Below, one piece after another: positions 35,290-47,815 of a stretch of DNA of 59,413 nucleotides. The number at the start of each line of letters is the position of its first letter. Position 1 is the first letter of the stretch. The position numbers and the translations under genes are program-made. The notes beneath the pieces are model-generated. The model worked only from the letters and a program-made list of their open reading frames with translations. It had not been told where the DNA came from and searched no databases. The stretch comes from Azolla pinnata (lineage: Eukaryota > Streptophyta > Polypodiopsida > Salviniales > Salviniaceae). The stretch lies in assembly GCA_037176905.1 (NCBI GenBank), contig JBBBWG010028045.1:1-59413 (forward strand), written 5' to 3'.

Positions 35290-38225
35290 AAATGTTAGGT
35301 CTTGTATCTACAGAATTGTAGTTGACAAATGAGGAAGAACATGCGCTGCATCAAGAGATCTGCAGGATGGAAAATGTATTTGTTATTAGCAAAGTGGTGG
35401 GAGGTCAACCAAGCAAAGGGGACTTGCTACGTGCAGTGCTTCAAGAAGATTTATGTACAATGGTGGATATTAAGTTTATGGGGAGAGAGTTCTACCATAT
35501 AGAGGTAGAAGGGCCACAAACTATGGCGTTGCTATTACAAAAGGAGATATTTGAAATTAGAGGTGCAGTTATTCAATTTCCTAAGTGGTTTGATGTTGCT
35601 AAGGAGGTGAAAAGGAGAGAATTTTTCAATATACAACATCATTTCCTGGCATGCCAAAAGCTTTTAGATTCATGACTGAAAGGCTTGGTTCATTGCTTGG
35701 AAGGGTTGTTCATTCCAAAGCTTCTATGGCATCAAGAATTTCAGTGCCAACTAGCTTGCCATTACTTGGATAATCCACCACAAAATTTTTTTATAATATC
35801 AAGCTGCCTAGGATGAAAGGGCAGGAAGGTCAAAAGCCTAGGCTACAAAGGGTGTTATATAGTGGTAGGCCAAACCAATGCTTTATATATAGACAAATGG
35901 GTCACATGTCCTAAAGTAGTACATCAGCCAAATCAACAAGAGCCTGTATGGGTGGATAATTTGCATCCTATAGAAAAATGGATTACCGTAAGAGGGAAGA
36001 ACAAAGGAAAACAAGTCGTTCATGCATAGCAACACAATAATGTAGATCTTCCCATATCCAATAGCTTTGTTGTTCTCCAACACGAAGACAAGGTGCAAGC
36101 TATGATTACAATTAAATAGAAACATGTTATGGTCTTGTCTAGAGAGAGAGGAGCATTCTATGTGTTTTTCGGATGAGTTCGTTTTTTTGGATGACTCTCA
36201 TGGTGAAGAACATGTAGTTGTTACTCCTATGCATTCTATGGAAGGTTCACATGTTTCGGTTTTGGTGGTATTACCTACTCCACTATTTGAAGTAGTTCAA
36301 TTGATAAATATTGATGAGGTGCAACATTCTATACTAGCTGCCTGTGAGAATCTACATGTTGAAGACAATCAACAACAAATTGTGCCTTATGTGCAAGTTT
36401 CGGTGAAGGAATCGCCATCCCTTGTGTCTATTCTAGAAAATACTTTATTTAAAGGTATTTTTTCTACAAAGAAAGAGAGGAGTCGTGGAGGAGGGAAAAA
36501 AGGGATTGTGAGACCGCATAAGGGCCTCAAGAAATCAAACACAGATACGAAAATACACAATATGAAGGATGATACTAACGAACACAGAATGATGTCCTTG
36601 AGGAGTAGGTGGATATTGCAAACATCGTAGCGGTATTATGAATTCGTATCTATAGGTTTCTTATGATTGTAGGTTTGGAGGCGTCCGAGAAAGCATCAAA
36701 TTGCAAGAAAATTTACAAAGGTACTTGGTAGGTAGTGTTATTGACATTTTAATATTTATTCAGGAACATCATTTTAGTCAAAATTTAATTGATGGTTATA
36801 AATCTTTGTTGCCTAGGAATTATAAGACATATTGGTCCGTTACATATGGTTTATCACAAGAATTGGGAGGTGTTTGTATGGTTATATCGCATGTAATTGA
36901 GCACGATGTGCAAGATCATGTGGAATTAATTCCTGGAAGGGCCCATTATTTGGTGTTAAAGCATGATGACGTGATGTTTGGTTTGTTAAATGTGTATGCA
37001 CCCAATCAAATTGCAGATTGAGAAGTATTTTGGAGTCAACTCATGGATGCATTGCCTACAGATACTATATCTCATTGGTGTATAGGAGGGGATTTCAATA
37101 TGATAAAGCATTTTTAAGATCAGAATGGAGGGTTCAGGTGCCTATTCATGGTTTTGCGTTATCTATTTAGGAGAGATTGACTATATGTTTAAGGGTGTCA
37201 GATGTATGACACATATCTGCATTGCTAAATTAATATCTACCCTTTCATTTTTTAGATTTAATAGGAAGGTGAGTGGTATCAATTAGTCTTGGTTTTACAT
37301 TTCAGATTATTTTCAGGATTGTGGTGGTATGACTGGCATTGTTGAGAGTTCAACTTTTTTTTGTCATGAGCCGATTATGCTTGTCAATAACAATCGACAT
37401 AGAGTTCGAGACCAATCCTTTAAAATTCCCTATATTGTTCTTTTAGATAATACCTATAAATCCAATGTGACTTGGATTTGGGAGGAGGCTTTGCATAATG
37501 ATGGTTTATTAATGGATAATGTTGTAATTGCTTTAAATGTGTTATCATTGTTTTGTCATATTTGTGCTAGACAAAGAAGGGATGCTATCATACGAAAGGA
37601 GAGAATGCAAAGACACGTGTATATTGCATTGCAACATTTGCAAGAAAGGCACCTGACAAGCTCATGGATTACTTAGACGTTATTGGAAGCAAGGGAGAAA
37701 TTGCAAGATATATTAGAAATGAGGGCAGACTTTAGATATCATACTCAAGCATGTTGATGGGTTCGTTTTGGTAATAGAATTAATAACTATTTTTTTAAAG
37801 ACATAAGCCCTTATTTAACTTTTCAAGTTCGAGCATTGAGGAGATCAGATGAATCTCTTACTTTAAAGCATGATGATATTAGAGAGGTAACATCAACCTT
37901 TTATAGAGAACTGTTTTTTGCGGATATGATGTCTCCTTTACAATTGCAATATAGGCAATAGATCTAGGATGTAGTTCCTAATAATAGTCTCAGCTCATGT
38001 GTGTATAGCTTTGGGTGTAACATTCTCACATGATGAATTATTTGCAACTTTAAAATCTTTGCCCCTATATAGTTGTGTTGATGAGGATGGTCTTACTCAA
38101 GATTTTGATATTACCTAGTGGGAGGTGTTTGCCCCATCATAACATTGGCCTTTAATGAGGTTTGTGCTTCTAAAACAATGTTAATGGGGTTCACAAAGGA
38201 GTTAATTTATTTAATCCCACCATAT
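35290..38225 (+). pseudogene. Degenerate LINE retrotransposon (ORF1-like, APE endonuclease, start of reverse transcriptase)
   Basis: Several frames broken by stops read in LINE order. 35322-35675 is an ORF1/DUF4283-like nucleic-acid-binding segment, continuing out of frame as FPGMPKAF...LGRVV and a decayed CCHC knuckle (NQCFIYRQMGHMS, one Cys now Tyr). 36701-37110 is an endonuclease-exonuclease-phosphatase region (FIQEHHFSQ, LNVYAPN, IGGDFNMIK). Near 37740 comes WVRFGNRINNYFFK. 38030-38220 is the beginning of the reverse transcriptase (DELFATLKSLPLY, MGFTKELIYLIP). The sequence then stops, with the catalytic core absent. At least five in-frame stops or frameshifts are visible, so the copy is old and inactive. 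Confidence 0.8.
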
Positions 38226-38289
38226 TTATGGTTTATTAAATTAGTGCTCTCTCATCTAAAACTTGTTTGATCGACAACATTTGAAGTGT

Positions 38290-38510
38290 AAAAAAGGAAG
38301 TAATCAATTGGCAACAGAGGTGGCAATGTCCTCGAGTTTGTATTAAAATCTATGAGCAAAGTTGAGTAGAATGGCAAAGTTGGCTTGGTTGTTTTAGGAG
38401 CTACCACTTTGGAGTTTTCAGACATAGAAAAAAGGAAGAAATCAACTAGCAATGAAGGTGGTAATGTTCTCAACTTTGTATTAAAATCTATAGAAGCTAC
38501 CACTTTGGAG
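38290..38510 (+). repeat. About 137-bp degenerate direct repeat
   Basis: The segments GGTGGCAATGTCCTCGAGTT (38313) and GGTGGTAATGTTCTCAACTT (about 38456), each followed by TGTATTAAAATCTAT, are diverged copies. AAGAAATCAACTAGCAA and AAGTAATCAATTGGCAA match before them. Confidence 0.6.
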
Positions 38511-38631
38511 AGCCCTAACACAAAGGAAACGACAACATTTTTCGTGCACCTCCTAGATATGATTAGATCTGGTAATTACTATTGGCATTACCCATTACAA
38601 AGATGTTTGCCCCCTCTCCCCTCCTTGATTC

Positions 38632-39036
38632 CAAATTCCAAATTCCAAATTCCAAATTCTAGATTCTAGATTCTAGATTCTAGATTCCAGATTCCAGATT
38701 CCAGATTCCAGATTCCAGATTCCAGNNNNNNNNNNNNNNNNNNNNNNNNNNNNNNNNNNNNNNNNNNNNNNNNNNNNNNNNNNNNNNNNNNNNNNNNNNN
38801 NNNNNNNNNNNNNNNNNNNNNNNNNAGATTCCAGATTCCAGATTCCAGATTCCAGATTCCAGATTCCAGCTTCCAGATTCCAGATTCCAGATTCTAGATT
38901 CTAGATTCCAGATTCTAGATTCTAGCTTTTAGATTCTAGATTCTAGATTCTAGATTTTAGCTTCCAGATTCCAGATTCCAGATTCTAGCTTCCAGATTCC
39001 AAATTCCAGATTCTAGCTTCCAGATTCCAGATTCCA
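38632..39036 (+). repeat. AGATTCC heptamer satellite containing an assembly gap
   Basis: Tandem 7-bp units AGATTCC, with variants AGATTCT, AAATTCC, AGCTTCC and AGCTTTT, occupy both flanks of a run of 100 N (38726-38825). Variant units cluster at the outer edges while the units next to the gap are homogeneous. This suggests that the true array is longer and was collapsed in assembly. Confidence 0.93.
38726..38825. other. Assembly gap (100 N)
   Basis: Exactly 100 undetermined bases inside the heptamer satellite. The round number suggests a placeholder of unknown real length. Confidence 0.99.
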
Positions 39037-39254
39037 GATTGGAGTGTCGGCAACGGAGGAACCACACGAAGATCGATTGCTCAGTATGTGAAAAACCGAT
39101 ATTTTGTCACATGCATTAGAAAGCAAGGTTTTAGATCCATGGCCCATTATGCAAAGGATTCAGAAGATAGAAATGAGAAATCGCATGGGTGAATTCTGAT
39201 ACAGAGAGAAATCCTGAGCAAGGTCGAGAACATCAGAGAGAAGCAGACCCAGAG

Positions 39255-39354
39255 ATGAAGTTCAGAGATCGGAGGTACACCCAAGAAGTGGGCATGGAGA
39301 AGCAGGTCGCTTTCCATCATCCCCTGATCGCATCAGCTCACCGGCATAAGGTAA

Positions 39355-39386
<32 letters not shown>

Positions 39387-42300
39387 AAATTTCAACAGTG
39401 TTTGGTCCCAAATATGGTACATGTATCAAAGAAAACAGCTGCTGTTCTTCTCTAGCCGAGGAAAGGATTGGAGAAGAGAAAAATCTCTGTGCATTGCTAG
39501 CCTTGAATTTTTTTTATTATCTTGGATTATTACATGCTCACCTTCCACACCTTAGGCAGCTGTAAACAAGCAACTCTCTCTTGTCCACATCATTACCAGG
39601 AAAATGTAAAACATGTAATGTAAAATATTTTCTTAATGCTGGAAGTATGATTACTTGCGTTATAAAGAGCTGATATGATATATGTCTACAGATCATATCT
39701 ATGGAGAAACACGATGATGACATTCTGTCTGATCCTCTTTCTGATGCTCTTGGTGTTACTGCTGCTATTGATCCTGTAACGGCTGATTCACCGGCTGTTG
39801 CTCCGCCAGTCAAAGCACTGGATCGATCAGAATCCACTGAAAATCTGGATGACCCTGCTGTATTAGCTGCAGTTGAATGGGAATCCTATAGAGCTTCAAT
39901 AATGCAACGGTTCACCTCAAATGACACGATCAAAGTGTCATCAGTAAGAGAAAAATCATGTTGTCTTTCATCCTGTGTTAAGAGATGTCGCAGCTAAAAG
40001 ATTTTCATTTCTTTTATATGATGCAGAATTTGGACATTGTTTCAAAACGTGTTAAAGGTGCGCCATTTCAATTTGTTTAATGATTGTCACGTGAAAGTGA
40101 GATTAGTGGATCAAACAATAATCAATTAATCAAGAGAGTTATTATGCACAACAAAGAAATGATAGTGTATATAAATATCCTTTATAATAATGGAAACTTT
40201 TGGCTTTCACTAGAAACAATATACAAATTTATCCATAGCCTGTAATACACTGGCAATCATGATTGCTATTTTTATCAACATGTGTAATGAACAATAAAAC
40301 TTCATAGTCGTTTGTAATAAATAATAGAGAAATATTAGCAGCTCTCAAGCTAGCGAGGTTTTTTTTGCATTAGATTAAACGCCAAATAATGACATGTTCA
40401 GAGAGACTTTAATGGTAAGATAAGAAACCATTTGAAACGATTTATGGAGTTTGAGGAACAATTTCAAAATTCAAAATTAGTCAGGTAACAGAGATTCCCT
40501 GATAATGATTATTAAATTACAAATGGAGAGCAATCTTTTTGGAACAAGTTTTTGTTGCTATTACAATTTGCAGTAAGATAATCACAGGTAACTTCTGAAG
40601 ACAGGACGGTCTACTAAAGCATTTCACATAGATGAGCTGGATGATTTTATTGGAAGGACGAAGGAAGATGAAAAGATTATATCTCAAGAGGAGTATGTGA
40701 CTCGTTTGCGTGAACTTAATGATGACATTGCTCATGCCTGGTTAACTAATGAGCGTGTTGCTGCACTCAGATTAGCAATGAAGGTTAGATTAGTCTCCAC
40801 GGATGTGGAAATATGGTTTCTTTTTTCTAGAATTATTATCCTTAAGCAATCAAGTGGGATTATTAATTGGAAACACTTATGACTTCTGTAAATTAATTAG
40901 GTAAGTGAAACCAAAATATAATCTAGTCATTATTGGTCTATTAAAATGTCGCTGAAAAATTTCATGGTCTTGGATCTGAAAATAAGTTCTTGTAATTTTA
41001 TTCCATCGAAAAAGTTTTCTATCTTTGGTGAAGAGTTGTTATTGTGTCTGCATATGATACGGCTTTTTGGAAAACAAATACACAAATGAGCTTATGACTT
41101 CCTTAAATATGCATGAGATAATGGATTGAATAAACGTTGACTTGTATCTAGCAACTAGAAACATCTAGCCATCTAGTCAGAAATCCTTTCAAACATCTAA
41201 AAGAAGCTTTATGTCGTTACATTGTGAAGAAGCTTTTAGTTGCATGACATGTGTGCATCTTACCCTCTTTTTTTCTATCAAACATTTTGATTTCTCATAC
41301 TTTTGTAGGTGGCCAAACTTCTTTCTGATACTTCTATCCCGAAATTCTATCCCATCCTGTTCATATTGGTCACGGATATTATGGAGACTATTGGATCATT
41401 AGTCTGGAAACGGATAAAGGGAAAAGCAGAGCTAAATGATAATGGGGAACAAATTACAATTTTGTCTAGTGAGTTCAAAAATTATCTAAGGATTTGGTTT
41501 GTATTTTTTATCTTCTCTGATGGAATGTGTATTTCAAGGTTCCTTTGTCATGTTGAAAGGTTGAATGTCAAATGGTATGTTTCTGCTCATATTAAGGTTG
41601 TCTAGAAGAAATGGCACTTTTATGTTTTTGGAGCTTCAGTTGTATCAAAATTCATGTAACATATATGTTCTCCAATTATAATAATAGTTTTAGTATATTT
41701 CTCCTCAATTGCCCTTTTCTGCCTACCTTCACCATATCTGTTCACTTCTTTTCTAGGTTTAGCCTTTTGGTTTGATGTTACTTTTAATGGTTTATCGGGG
41801 TAAGGGTGTTATGTTACCAGACATGAAAGTACCACTTATGATGTTGTGTTCTTCTGGCTTTTACAAAAGAGTCTTAGAGTAGATTTTTACGAGCTTGTAA
41901 AGATATCTTAGAGGTGTTTCCTATGTGGATATGAATGTATTGCTTGTGTAATGAGTTCATAAGATAGCAAGTAATAGGGTAGTCCAATACTAAAAAGAGG
42001 CCAACTGACCAAGGCGTTCTTGTTTCAATATATGACTCTAGCTTATTTGAGCATTCATGCAAAGTTAGAAACTTTCTTCTTCTGTATTTTATGACCTCCA
42101 ATTACTGGCATGATCTGGGTAATGCACTTTGTATGGTGCAGAGAATTTCACTGCTGATGATATATGTCAAGAGGCTAAGGATACGTGCAACAATTGGTTC
42201 TACAAGATTGGCTCAATCCGTGAGCTCCTCCCTCGAATGTGGGAAGTTTATTTCTTTTGGTTTAGTATTACTCACACAATTTCTCTCATCCACTGATGCC

Positions 42301-45300
42301 TCGTGCCACTTTTATGTTTTCGTTTTCTTTTGGCATTTACTGTGAATGTACTGGCAGATATTTGGAAATTTCCATCTTGCATTGTATGCGTTTTCTTGAG
42401 AACGAGCCACCTAAATCAGCTTTTCAACGGCTCATGCTGATGATTAGAGGCATTGCTGATCCCTTAGCTGCTGCATATGTACGCATATATCTAGCTCGTA
42501 AAGGGCAGAGCATTAACCTCCAAGATACTGGTATGGGATAACTAATGTCATAAAGACTTATGTACATGCATGCTGACTTTGAGCTATATGGACTGAGAGA
42601 AACATATGAAATTTGGAATTATGACGAAGTGTTATCTAATGCTAAACCAAAGTATGAATGACCATCTTCGATTGGAAATGTAGGAATAGTGTAGGGTCTG
42701 AGGAGTTATATAGTTCCCACTTCTTTCCTCTTTTGAATAACTTCAGGAGTGCAAAAGCTAATTTGGTTAGATTGCCAAATGTAAAGAAGTATATATCATT
42801 GCAAGTTCAAAGGACAGCATGAGTATTGGAATAGAAAATTCACATAGATGACTTCAATTTCGATTTTGGGTTCGTTGTAGATCATTGCTGCAAAGGTTTC
42901 GATTTCGATTGTGAAATACCAAGAGATGATGAATGAAATAGAATGTTATCTTGATGGTGTAGGGCCAAAATATTCATGTAAACTTATCGTATAGTATATC
43001 TGGTAAAAGATAATCAGGAAGAACAATTAGCAAAACGAAAATGAGAAAGAGGGTTACACCGCCCAAACATCTAGAGTTTCCTGATTTTCGTCAAGCAACT
43101 GATTGTCTTGACTACTGAAGGTTATTCATTGCTTTTGTACATTATCTCGGTACTACTTTTTGTTCGGCTTGGAAACCTGTTTTACTGGATTTTGTAGAGT
43201 TTGCATCATGTTCTGTTTTCTAGGAGGTAGGTTGAGTTGTCTGTCTAGTTTTTCTCAAATGTAAGCCATTAATATATTTGAATGTGTTGAAACAGGATGC
43301 CTTATGATGGGTCTGGATGATTATCTTTTGTTATTCCAGAAGGCTGTATTAGGAGAAATCAATACTAGAAGTTCCTTGGATCAGCAATCATATGCAAGGT
43401 TGATGGAGCCTATATTTGAGCTCTACATTCATTATATGTGTCAAAACTCTACAAAGGTCGGTGCGTCTCTGTTCTCATGTGCAATTCAATGTGGATGTCT
43501 TCAAAGTGAATTAATATCACTAACCTAGATCATGCAGTAGGAGAGGTTGTCAACTATGTTTGGCATTTCAAAATCTTCTGATTGTTTCCTATGCAGGAGG
43601 AGTTGTTGTTTATTCTCAAGACATTCTGTGATAAGCAATCAGGCCTGTATGTAAACCTAGATGGTGCAAGCCCAGTCTCTGTTGTTGTGCATTACTTGAT
43701 CAAAGAGCTTCCTCCACCACTTGTGGCAAGTCAAGTGATGGATCTGTCAAAGATAATAAAGAGCTCAAATGATACTTCTAAGCCCCAAGTAAGTGTGTTA
43801 CGATTGAGCATTGGTGCTTGCATTTGAGGCATATATATCCTTGATTGCTGTTTGTAATCAGTCGCATATGGCTGCTGCTTTTTTCTCATGAAGCTATATA
43901 TATATTAATGAATTCAATCTGGTTACTTTCTGTAGTACATGAACTACAAACTTCTTGGACAAAAGTTATGTGAATGTAATCCTCCAGCAGAAGTTCGGTT
44001 TACTATTCTAAATGATATTTGGAAGGTAGAGATTTGTGTCTATCAAATTGGAAACTGTTTTTATATTATTGTCTATTTGATATTAGTGTTTTTGATACTA
44101 GGTCGTATCAAAATTTCCAAGCTTAATCGAGTATCTGATGGTAGCAGATGTCTTCACCGAGTATATTTTGTGCTGTTGTTCGGTGAGCCCATCTATGGGA
44201 GGGGACTGATTAAGCTTGTGTTTTCTGCATTGTTGGATTATGGATTTATTTGTAAGTTTTAATTATGGAAAGAACTGCAGGAGACGGAACTTCATGTGCT
44301 ACTAAGAGACGTTGAGAAGCATTTGAGGAAGGCTGAAATTACAGATGATGTGCTTCAGATCTTGGAATCTATTATCATGAAGGTCGTGATAAACAAACAA
44401 GACTTGAAGCGCATTCTTGATTTGGTAATTTGATGACACTTCGCAATACTTTTGTTATGGAATAATCTCCATATGGATTTGTGTTTAGATCGACAATGTT
44501 ATGCAGCCTTACTTTGTTGATATACTCGATGAATTTTTCGGAGAAGTCCAGATATCTGTTTATAAGAAGATTTTACACCACATTTCTAGGTCAGTGTGTA
44601 TAAGGAAGTCCATATTTCTGATCGATTTGTACTCATGCATGATCATACAGAGGGAGCACACAGGATTTATCTTTCTTTATCATATACACGACAGTCACCC
44701 TTCATTTTGTTTTGATTTAATTAATTTATCGAGACAGGTCCAATCAACTTATACCTGATCCTGTTAGTCGACACTTTGTTTTTGAACTGAACAAGTCCTT
44801 GTACAAGTCTCTAGATAGCATGAGCAGTGAGGATGAGAAAAGGCAACTTGCGCGGTTGATTTCTCGTTCTGTGCAGCTTGTAAGCCGTTTTCTCTTGAAA
44901 CATTTATAATTTAAATCTCCCATACCAAGGTCATATATATTTATAAGAAATTTGATGGGTAATTAAATTTCGTGATGACTTAATCATAACAACGTAAAGT
45001 ACTAAAAAGTTCTTTTCTGCACCTTCTTACTTTTTATGAAGGTGAAATTTGAACATGACTTGGAGCAACATCTCATGTTCCTTGTTGAATGGCGTGGCAT
45101 TTTTGTCAACTGTGACCTTTTGAGAGTATGCCTTGTTTTTTATTTTTGGGGATCTGGGTATTTGCAGTTAAGAGTTGTATGTTTATGGTTTAGAGAGCCT
45201 CGGAGAGCACAAGCATGTACTAATATATTTTTAAGGGGTTATGAGCAGGAAACCATTGCTCATGTTAGCAATAGGATAGCTATGGCAAAGCTGACATTGG

Positions 45301-47815
45301 CAAAGGGCAAACCAATACAGTACTCCCTTGATTTCATAAAAGCTTGTCTTACATTCAATGAGGTTACAATACCTTGTATTAATGACATTTTCAAGCGGGC
45401 CCATTTGTTTATTGAGACTGCAGAGGTGAGTTGTGAACTATTATATTTGTTTATATTGCTTGATGGTATATTTGTATTTTATTGAAGAGAAATGGAATTC
45501 TTTCTGGAGGTGAAGCTTCGAGTTTTTTTTACAGGTAGCACTGATGACTGGTCTTGTTTCACGTTCAGAGTCTCTATTGAGGAACACAATGACATGCCTA
45601 GAGGAGACTCGAAACGTGGAAGGTTGGAGAAGTTATATTTTTGTTGCTTAGCATGTTTGCATGAAACCGTTGTTGCAACTTGCAAACGTGTCATGGTTTG
45701 GAAAAGAACTCGTTCACTTGAAGGAGTACGATCCGTACCATTTGAATATCTATTTCCTACATCCATGCAGATAAGAATATCAAAACATGCTTATTTTGTA
45801 ATCAGCTAATGCTCCCAATGCATTGCATTTTCTGAGAAGAAAATCAACATTCTTAGATTGTGGCTGTCATGAGTTCGGTAGTACAGCCCCTGACATTCTA
45901 TATAAGATAGAAAACTTGTACCAACACACTGCCTAGCGTGGATTCACTTTGTTATTTGAGTGCAGCCTTGACTGTTCATTCTGGATATGACTAACCAAAA
46001 GCGCAGCTTGGATCAAAGATAGATTGTCCAAGCCAAGTATATTTCCAGCTGGACTATCATTACAACATTTCAGGACCTTGCAGAGAAATAATTCTCTTTT
46101 GCTATTTTTATTTATATATGATCTTTTAGAGATTAGCCATCTTTCTACCTTTCTGGTAACAGCTACAGATTAAACAGTGTTTCTTTGTTTCACTCGAAGT
46201 GTCTGGGCAATCCTTGTCATAATGATGGTGGATTGCTTCCGATATTGAATATTGTTATAATTAACTTACCTTGAGTAAACAGTAGTTGAATGGGCGTTTA
46301 GCCCATACTGATATTTATTTGCTTTGATAGCTAAGGAGTATCCAGCCGGTATCAAAATGATGTTAAGGCTTTTGAAATACTCAATCATATTTATTCAACT
46401 AGAGACCAGCGTGAGTTTCTATAGTGGATCCATAGACAAAGCTCATTCGTGTCATCAATTGTTCAAATTCCAATGAACAATGCTCCACTGCCTCCACCCA
46501 ATATAAACCTCTAATATCCCCACCCAAAATAATATATTTATATAAGCTCAGCTATTGAACTTGGTTGGCACCTAGCACCCTTCTCTAGTTGTGCATGGGA
46601 TCACAGGCCGAACATGGTTAGTGATGGCGCACCATTTAAACAACAAAGATAGGGTGCCAACTTCCAAGGTTAAAGTTAATGGTCCATGTTTAATGGAGCT
46701 ATGGTACCGATTGGAATGTGATTAGTTGAATTCTTCTGTTTCAGGTATGGAGATACAAATTCTTGGATGCATTCAAAAGCTGTGTTCATTCCTCATAATT
46801 GTCCCTGGTAAGTACATGTTTTCAATAAATCAGTAGAGCTGTTTTACCTTGTACCTTCATCAAAAAATCTGTCTGGTTAGGTAATGAAGAACAGGGTACA
46901 TTTTACTTGTTAAGAAGCTTGGTTCAACTCACACAAACACTGTAAGTTTCTTATTTTAATCCACATAGAAACACTATGTTTTTGGCGTTCCACTTTTAAT
47001 TTTTCTTACTGTTTCTACTTTGAAGATTGAAAGGATCCTACGAAGTGCAAGCAATCCTTGGAGTAATCATGGCGTGTCATGCTCTATCTCAAGAGAATTT
47101 ACCTTACCATGTGAAATCAGTAGAGGTATGCACCGGCCTTGCTCAATCAGTTGGAAAAAATATTGTTTTGGGCCCCCCTTAGTTGAGGCATCAATTTAAC
47201 CTGTTTTGCTTCATCTTAATGACAGCCTAAGGACTGCTATGTTTTCCTGTTTATCTTTTGAGGTGGTAAGCAATGATGATCTTTTTGCTGGAGAATCGTC
47301 ATATAAAGAGGAGCTTGGGAATTTTGTGATGGACCTTGTGAAGAGCATTTCCCCAAGTAGTGATGGCATGCAAGGCGGTGTAAGTGGCATGCATTCAGGA
47401 AGTCACTTGTTCTTTAGCTGGACATAAAGCTAAATCTTGTCTTTTCTTTTAACTGAATGCAGGACTATGCAGCCCTGCTTATAATTCAAACGTTTGTTAT
47501 TGCTTTTGAGGTATATTTTGGTCTTCATGTTTTAACAAGATTTAAGGATGTGATTCGGACAAATTCCAAATCCTTGTTTGATTTGTTGACTGTTGAAAAG
47601 CTCGAAGAGAACAGTGAAATCTGTAACTACTTCAGACAGCTTGTGAAGGTGTTGGAAGCCTCACCATTGAAATATCAGAAACATATCAGCTACATTGATA
47701 AATTTCTACGGGCAAGATTGCAGGTACGTTGCGAGTTCGAATTGGTGCTTGTAAGTGGAGAGTACTGTGAGAATCAAACTATAACATGCCTGGTTGAATG
47801 CAGGGACAAGGCTGA
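39255..47815 (+). CDS. VPS35L: VPS35L (C16orf62-like), retriever complex subunit
   Basis: Twenty-three phase-consistent coding exons: 39255-39350, 39692-39943, 40027-40057, 40605-40783, 41309-41468, 42142-42238, 42358-42530, 43296-43456, 43597-43788, 43936-44025, 44102-44182, 44281-44424, 44489-44589, 44738-44879, 45042-45125, 45249-45425, 45535-45622, 46745-46807, 46881-46941, 47026-47125, 47263-47379, 47463-47723, 47804-47815. The product of about 953 aa is close to human VPS35L (963 aa). VPS35L is the solenoid scaffold of retriever (with VPS29 and VPS26C), which recycles membrane cargo from endosomes. Diagnostic parts: a variable acidic N-terminus starting MKFRDRRY, then the conserved helices (NNWFYKIGSIRELLPR, MIRGIADPLAAAYVRIYLAR, KELPPPLVASQVMDL). 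The rest is alpha-helical without motifs. The start lies 218 bp after the heptamer satellite. Exon 13 could begin 18 bp later, and the last exon is short and less certain. Confidence 0.9.
39351..39387 (+). repeat. (CT)n at the start of VPS35L intron 1
   Basis: About 15 CT units start only 4 bases inside the donor GTAATC. This is the same repeat type as in the OBERON-like leader and the BAHD intron. Confidence 0.8.

Noticed and set aside
38252..38521. 89-codon minus-strand frame
   Set aside because: Reads through a degenerate direct repeat of about 137 bp and has no homology that I recognise.
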